Part shown: piece by piece, positions 58,367 through 64,000 of the stretch
How the letters are laid out: each line of letters begins with the position of its first letter
Numbering within the stretch: the stretch's first letter is position 1
DNA from: Anaplasma platys
Lineage (GTDB): Bacteria > Pseudomonadota > Alphaproteobacteria > Rickettsiales > Anaplasmataceae
Length of the DNA: 64,000 bases
Direction of reading: 5' to 3'
Assembly (NCBI RefSeq): GCF_012790675.1
Contig: NZ_CP046391.1
Coordinates: 766,001 to 830,000, forward strand
Position numbers and translations under genes: made by a program
The notes under the pieces: generated by a model
Databases searched by the model: none
The model's input: the letters and a program-made list of their open reading frames with translations, nothing else
Told to the model about the DNA's origin: nothing

Positions 58367-59659
58367 GTGATTGAGAGATATAGCATTCCCGAAATGGCTG
58401 CCATTTGGGAAGAAGAAAATAAATATAGAATTTGGCTCGATGTTGAAATAAGCGCCTGTGAGGCACAGATAAAACTCGGAAAGGTTCCTGCACAGGTGTT
58501 GGATAGCCTGGTGGCGCTGCGTGGGAAAAAGTTCGACACGGAGAGGATTCGCAATATAGAAAGTGAAGTAAAGCACGATGTCATAGCCTTCTTGACCTAT
58601 ATAGCTGAGTCCTCGTCCACAGATATCAGGTATCTCCACTACGGGATGACCAGCTCTGATGTGCTTGATACATGCCTTTCGTTGCAGCTTAAGCAGTCCT
58701 GCGGCATTTTGCTAAAAAACTTAGACGACGTGCTTGCTGTACTCAAAAAGCGTTCCGAAGAGACTAAGTACCTTATATGCATTGGAAGAAGCCATGGGGT
58801 ACACGCAGAGCCGATTACCTTTGGGGTAAAGCTCGCCAGATTCTACGCTGAGTTTGAACGGAATCGCCACCGCTTGCTAAACGCGGAGAAGGAAATATCT
58901 GTGTGTAAAGTTTCTGGAGCGATGGGCAATTTCGCACACTTGGACCCGTTCGTGGAAGAGTATGTCGCCAGCTCTCTTGGTTTGGAACCAGAAACAGCCT
59001 CTTCGCAGGTTATTCCCCGCGATAGGCATGCGGTGTTTTTTGCAACTTTGGGAGTTATAGCCTCTTCAATAGAGAGAGTTGCTACAGAAATTCGTCATTT
59101 ACAACAAACCGAGGTGCGGGAGGTAACTGAGCCTTTCAGTCCCGGTCAGAAAGGTAGTTCTGCTATGCCTCATAAGCAAAACCCTATATTGGGTGAGAAT
59201 TTGACTGGCCTTTCTAGGATGATTAGGAGCTACGTCGTCCCCTCAATGGAAAACGTTGCCCTGTGGCACGAGAGGGACATTTCGCATTCATCGGTGGAAA
59301 GGTTCATTGCACCTGACGCCTGTGTGACTATGAACTTTGCGCTAGTCAGGCTGGCATACTTACTGGAACACATGAAGATTGACCGTAAAAGGGTAAAGGT
59401 GAATCTGGACGCTACCCGTAATATGGTGTTGTCGCAGCGTGTGCTGCTGGCGCTGATTGACACCGGAATCAGCAGGGAAGATGCGTATAAGGTAGTCCAG
59501 CATTGCGCCATGGATAGCCATAACAAGGGCACGGACTTTGTTGAGAGTATAAAACAACATCCCATGGCTGTTGGTTGTCTTCCAGCTTTGGATTCCATAA
59601 CGAATTTTGACTACTATACGAAACATATAGACTTCATATTCAGGAGAGTATTCGGCTAG
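58367..59659 (+). CDS. purB: Adenylosuccinate lyase
   Basis: Catalyses two fumarate-releasing steps of purine synthesis, from SAICAR to AICAR and from adenylosuccinate to AMP. The family start IERYSIPEMAAIWEEENKYR follows GTG 58367, which I therefore take as start, with 430 residues; upstream codons to 58220 are unrelated. Key segments are YLHYGMTSSDVLDTCLSLQL, GRSHGVHAEPITFG (catalytic His), and the superfamily signature GSSAMPHKQNPILGENL with the catalytic Ser loop. All active-site regions look intact. It has no adjacent pur gene. Confidence 0.96.
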   Translation: MIERYSIPEMAAIWEEENKYRIWLDVEISACEAQIKLGKVPAQVLDSLVALRGKKFDTERIRNIESEVKHDVIAFLTYIAESSSTDIRYLHYGMTSSDVLDTCLSLQLKQSCGILLKNLDDVLAVLKKRSEETKYLICIGRSHGVHAEPITFGVKLARFYAEFERNRHRLLNAEKEISVCKVSGAMGNFAHLDPFVEEYVASSLGLEPETASSQVIPRDRHAVFFATLGVIASSIERVATEIRHLQQTEVREVTEPFSPGQKGSSAMPHKQNPILGENLTGLSRMIRSYVVPSMENVALWHERDISHSSVERFIAPDACVTMNFALVRLAYLLEHMKIDRKRVKVNLDATRNMVLSQRVLLALIDTGISREDAYKVVQHCAMDSHNKGTDFVESIKQHPMAVGCLPALDSITNFDYYTKHIDFIFRRVFG

Positions 59660-59685
59660 CACGGGGCAACGTCTTGGCTTGGTGG

Positions 59686-59704
59686 AATTCTGGCACCCAG
59701 AATT
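59686..59704 (+). other. Perfect hairpin downstream of purB
   Basis: AATTCTGG (59686-59693) and CCAGAATT (59697-59704) are separated by three bases, 27 bases past the purB stop. No T-run follows, so it is either a 3'-end stabiliser or a weak terminator. Confidence 0.45.
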
Positions 59705-61305
59705 GATAGAGCGCGCGGTTAAGCTCTGCTGTTGCGCTCACACGAAATGCATGTACTTAGTATCCAGGTGAGGATTTGCTTGCGTTGGGTGATGTCTTAG
59801 CTTGGAGAGTGAGTTCTGTAAAAAACGTGCATAATGGGGAGGATCAACCTGTCACGCTACTACATTGCTGCTGATGCGCAGTTGCGAACGAGGAAACAGA
59901 TACGACAGCGCTGATAGCATGTTTACGTAAAGTGCCATACAACATCGCATCACTGTCATGCAAGCGTCTTAATAGGCTGCTGCGCACTGTTAGTTTCCGT
60001 AGCAGCTGAAAACAGAGCAGAGATTTACGGACATTTGCTTAATAGGCTTCACTCCGTTATCTGCTATCACGACACTTGCTGGCATACTCTTCCGAAGACA
60101 CCCATAGATAACCGTTCAATACCTCCCCCTGCTATTCATGCAGACCACACTAAATACATGTAACACAATAAAACCACATTGCGCTTTAAGCAGGTACCAT
60201 AAGCTTTTGCACTGAACCTGTAAGGGATATCTATCTCGAGTAATGGACGCAGTGGTATGCCGAAAACAACACAATTGCTAAAAGTAACAATCCCCGCATT
60301 ATCTATAAGAGTACTACGCAGTAGTTCTAGAACAAATATTTCCCTTTGTTTTTCCCCGATATACCCAAGCAGGACAATTGCGTATTCCACGCTAGAAACA
60401 GCAATAAAACTCTAACGACTTGCCAATAAAGACCAAGACGGCTTCTGGCAGGCTTTTGGCTACAGACAGATATCTCTGTCAGCTTACAACAGATAATACC
60501 CAGAGGAAATTACGCTGTAATCAGTCACATAGCAGCACAAGCTGCAATTCAAAACTTTTGCCAAGTCCCAAGCACACTAGCTGACGAGGTTTTACCCTTT
60601 AGGATAACCAAAGCTAGATACTACCACCAAGCAATGTACCTCCTGGCTATAGACATCCGAACATAAAAAGTAAAACCATCACATCATAGAAATAAAAATA
60701 GAGCCTGCCTGGAAAGGCGAAATACCCCATAAAAACACTATCATACACACGAAGATTCTAATTTTCATATTTTAAAATCCCCGCCACTTTATATCAAAAC
60801 TTCTAGCGAAGTTGCATAACTTATACTAAGTAGTGTTGGTGCTTTGAACACATTGCAGAGAATCACACTCAGAAGATACAGCAAAGAACCGTCATATCCT
60901 GCAAGGTTACCAATAAGTGCGTGTTAAAACCCATGTAAATCATCCTATTGTCCCAGCAACAAAAAACTGAAAATACATGAACTCGTAAACTATTTAATAT
61001 ACATAAAACACACCTCACAGTGGTGCTTAATAATAGCGTCTGGACTATCTCAACCATTTCGAGAAATATAATGATTCCCAAGTGTTTTAAATTGGCGCTG
61101 CAGAGCTATAGAATGACACGTAGCAGGTGAATTTTCATTGCGCTGTATAGCCGCAAACGCCGGTCCACGCCTCGTATTACCGCTAAGTAATAAAAATGTC
61201 TTAAATCTGTATCTGTCCATAAAAATTCAACATCCCTATTGACTCACCGACACACTAAAGATAAAATGCGGGACAGTCTAATTAACAAATTAATTGACTG
61301 CTTGG

Positions 61306-61382
61306 GGCCTTACTCTACGGTCAATGCATAACCATTAGGTAACACACACACTTTATCTTAGTAGAGCAAGGCCACCCTTTTT
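61306..61382 (+). other. Long-stem hairpin with T-run, possible RNA element
   Basis: The 13-base arm 61306-61318 pairs with 61361-61373 with one A-C mismatch, around a 42-base loop; ACCC and five Ts follow. A short inverted repeat (AATTAA with TTAATT) lies just upstream near 61280-61295. It could be an RNA end or a small structured RNA. Confidence 0.4.
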
Positions 61383-62598
61383 AGCGGACGTTTCGTTCTT
61401 AGCGTGCTCGGGGGTCAGTGTACTTTTGCTCATAAGGTGCATCTAGTCACGGAAAACAGACCAAAAGCGAACAGCTTAATTGGTGAAAGAAAGTCATAAA
61501 ATCGCGTATGTGTGCCGATGCTTTAAGAGATGGCGTCGGTCGAGAAAAACAAAAGGTTTGTTTCTTGGAACGACCTATAGCATTGAAAAAATATGCGTAA
61601 TGAAAAACAACGCCTGAGGTATATCACTTTAACATAGTGTGTGGGCTAAATTTGTATTCGGAACACGAATCCAATGTGAACTTTTCCAACCTATAGCTGC
61701 TACAAAGCAATAGAGACAAATGTCTGTCATAGCGGTAAAACACTATACCCGATAAAAACAAAGATAAACCTTACCAGAAGTAACTAAAAAACGCCTACTT
61801 TGCACGGGAAAGGTGACTATTACGCCACTGAAAAATATGGACTTAAGTGCTATGAAAAACGGTACAGCCGCTCGTAAACCTATTGGAGCAAATTATTGTA
61901 GAAACCAAACTGCGCCAATGTGATAAATCCACCACATCTCATTGCTTTTCCACAGGATATCTTGAGTAACTCAGCTCACGTCATTGTCATCAACAGGCGC
62001 ACCTATGCCTGACACAGAAATGCAACACGTAAGAAATGTGGCTAATTGAAAGTGGAAAAAAGCCATCCACATTACAGAGTAAGCTCTTGCAGCACACATA
62101 TAAACAAAGCCCCAGTGCTAAAATAGGCGCCACCTTACTCAAGGAAGAGTTCCAGTGCCCCAAACCCAAAGCCACAATGTAAGGCATGTACAAGTAAAAA
62201 CTGACACCTAGTAAGCAAGAATTGCATGCTCTAATTGACGTTTCACGGCGATGCATTTGGTATGCAGCTTCACAGCAAGAACAGTACTGACGAAAAAACA
62301 GAGACCAAAAGCTAGCAACGCAAATGTGTAAAGCAACAAGAAAATACAACATGCGGAATGCTATAAAACAGTCACCATCGTGCGCCGACCGTAGGCAAAA
62401 GCGGCACACTACCGGTGTTCGAAGGAGCCCTGGGCACTACTAACCACCGGACTCATGAAAATTCCGAGATAAAGCCGACTAAACGCGATACCAACAAAGC
62501 GCCACACTTCACTCCCCAAAAGAGCTCGGCTTCAGAAAAGCAGTCACGCAACTCGTAAAGCTTTTATGCTGCTACGCATCCAAGCAGAGTGCTAAAAA

Positions 62599-64000
62599 CT
62601 AAGCGCTACCACCCAACAACTTACCCAAAACTTGGTTGATGCGACCTGCAAAGTCGACCGTACTACGAATTTCTTCGCCTTCTATAATGCACGCTTCATC
62701 AAACAGCAAATGGGCTACATTAGCCAGAAAGTCGCTCTCACCCTGCGCACCATACTCTTTAAGCAAGTTTTTAAACACATCATGCTCAGCATTAATCTCG
62801 AGAATACGCGAACCCTTATAGTTCAACTGTTTTTGCTCCCTGAGGAATCTTTCCATACGGATATCCATGGAGCTATCAGGCACAGCAAGACACACTAAAC
62901 TGGTCGTGAGCTTCTTCGACACCCTCACATCGCTCACTACGTCGCTAAGCACTTTCTTCAGATACTCAACAAAAGCATCCACCCTTTCCTTATCTAACTC
63001 AGCCCCCGTTGCGGAATCCTTATCTTTACCCTCACCATCCTCGGTCTCACCAAGACACTTCTCCAAGTCCTTCTCATCAACACGTATAACAGACTTTAAG
63101 GACACTCCCTTGTATTCAGACACCACGCTGGTCCAAAAGTCATCAACGGGATCAACGAGAAGCAAAACTTCGACACCACTGCTTACTAGCCTCTCTATCT
63201 GCGGGCTTCTCATTGTAGATTCCAGATCGTTACCCGTAAGATAAAATATGTTCTCCTGTCCCGGCTTCATTCTAGATATGTAATCCGCCAAACTAGTCAG
63301 CTCCTGCTTACTGCTGCTACTGTGGAATCTACAAACTGATAGTAATCCCTCGCGGGATTCCGTATCCAAGCTTTCGCATAGCCCCTCCTTAAGCACAGGA
63401 CCGAAGTTTTCCCAGAATTTGCTATAGCTCTCTGGATCACTCTCAGACCTTTCACGCAAGGACGAAAGAACCTTTTTGGTGACCGAAGCCTTAATCTTCT
63501 CTATCACGCGGTTATTCTGCAGAGTCTCCCTACTTATATTCAACGGCAGGTCAGATGAGTCTATGACACCACGAATAAACCTCAGATATTGAGGAATGAT
63601 TTGCACATTATCTTCCGTGATGAACACTCTGTTTACATACAGTTTTACAGAGCACCTTCTGTCTGGATGAAAGAGATCAAAAGGCTTGATAGAGGGGATG
63701 TACAACAAATTTGTGTATTCAATAGCACCCTCGTTTTTGTTGTGAATAACCATCCAAGGATCACTGCCAATATGAGCTACGGAACGGAAAAATTCTTTAT
63801 GCTCTTCAGCGGTAACTTCGGCTTTTGGCTTTGTCCATATTGCAACACCACTGTTCAGCTTTTCCTCGTTTCCTTTGTCATCCAAAAAGTACACCGGATA
63901 GCCAACATGATCTGAGTATGTGGTGATCACGTGCTCCAACCGAAACTTGTCTAAGAAGTCCACCTCATCTTCCTTCAGGGTCATAGTTATCTTAGTCCCC
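62599..64000 (-). CDS. htpG: Chaperone HtpG (Hsp90), N-terminal part cut by the window edge
   Basis: ATP-driven dimeric chaperone. The minus-strand frame is open from the right edge to a stop at 62599 (466 codons). The part present starts inside the ATPase-middle boundary ([12 protein letters not shown], as in the family GT-I-L-LK-D), then [19 protein letters not shown] and [13 protein letters not shown] of the middle domain, [37 protein letters not shown], and the C-terminal dimerisation domain to the end. The N-terminal ATP-binding domain lies outside the window. No frame break is seen. Family size is about 620-640 residues, so about a quarter is missing. Confidence 0.95.
   Translation of the reverse strand, partial: GTKITMTLKEDEVDFLDKFRLEHVITTYSDHVGYPVYFLDDKGNEEKLNSGVAIWTKPKAEVTAEEHKEFFRSVAHIGSDPWMVIHNKNEGAIEYTNLLYIPSIKPFDLFHPDRRCSVKLYVNRVFITEDNVQIIPQYLRFIRGVIDSSDLPLNISRETLQNNRVIEKIKASVTKKVLSSLRERSESDPESYSKFWENFGPVLKEGLCESLDTESREGLLSVCRFHSSSSKQELTSLADYISRMKPGQENIFYLTGNDLESTMRSPQIERLVSSGVEVLLLVDPVDDFWTSVVSEYKGVSLKSVIRVDEKDLEKCLGETEDGEGKDKDSATGAELDKERVDAFVEYLKKVLSDVVSDVRVSKKLTTSLVCLAVPDSSMDIRMERFLREQKQLNYKGSRILEINAEHDVFKNLLKEYGAQGESDFLANVAHLLFDEACIIEGEEIRSTVDFAGRINQVLGKLLGGSA

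Larger units (their letters stand above)
59660..62598. other. Nearly 3-kb region without a convincing gene
   Basis: The longest gap in the window, between convergent purB and htpG, with an A-rich plus strand. Two short minus-strand frames (60136-60390, 84 codons; 61990-62409, 139 codons, Cys-rich) lack recognisable features. A long-stem hairpin followed by five Ts lies at 61306-61380. I recognise no tRNA, rRNA, tmRNA, RNase P or SRP RNA here. Confidence 0.5.

Noticed and set aside
61261..61560. tmRNA, RNase P RNA or SRP RNA in the gene desert
   Set aside because: I looked for the conserved segments of each and did not find them; only a hairpin is visible.
61990..62409. Minus-strand 139-codon Cys-rich open frame
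   Set aside because: Composition is typical of a chance frame opposite A+C-rich DNA, without motif or start signal.

Overview
The window looks like chromosome of an Anaplasmataceae bacterium, most probably an Anaplasma. I infer this from the small housekeeping gene set, long non-coding gaps, scattered single genes of a rickettsial gene-transfer-agent (GTA) relic, stand-alone zinc and iron ABC genes, and a base composition that looks well above that of Ehrlichia. The species cannot be fixed from the sequence alone. I saw no rRNA, IS element, CRISPR array or complete prophage.

Layout. 1-10 kb: leuS (cut by the left edge, minus strand), an HTH protein, rpoZ, an Smr-domain protein, thiC, coaE (minus), the pair tsaC-holB, and an HU/IHF-type gene. 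10.5-12 kb: pdxJ and nadD (both minus), then an unrecognised 220-residue protein. 13.7-19.5 kb is a minus-strand block: mlyCD-gatB, tRNA-Asp, fabI and dnaA. 19.8-28.6 kb: ssb, an MHS-type transporter, an AddB-like protein, and the translationally coupled pair hemB-nadE.

28.6-44.5 kb is the most unusual part. A relic of the 3' end of nadE is followed by a 1,169-bp headless and tailless copy of miaB. The intact miaB lies 14.35 kb downstream as a direct repeat that appears to differ at one base. Between the two copies lie mutS (whose stop codon sits inside the repeat), a Ser/Thr-rich protein of unknown function, a HIT hydrolase, a HK97-type capsid gene, sucA, and GTA tail genes resembling g13 and g15.

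45-64 kb: an MFS transporter, a 180-bp inverted copy of the catalytic core of ubiB, then ubiB-znuC (minus) divergent from znuA, recR-tatA-fbpC (minus), a secreted single-domain DsbD-N protein, a 5' fragment of gyrA, birA, uvrC, tRNA-Gly, purB, a nearly 3-kb stretch without a convincing gene, and htpG (cut by the right edge, minus).

Themes. (1) Partial duplications of housekeeping genes recur: miaB, ubiB, gyrA and the nadE tail. (2) Two enzymes keep their fold but appear to have lost a catalytic site: the glutaminase half of NadE and the nuclease site of the AddB-like protein. (3) The window holds genes for replication and repair (dnaA, holB, ssb, mutS, recR, uvrC, addB-like), cofactors (thiC, coaE, pdxJ, nadD, nadE, hemB, birA) and metal uptake (znu, fbpC), as expected for a host-restricted intracellular bacterium that still makes its own cofactors.
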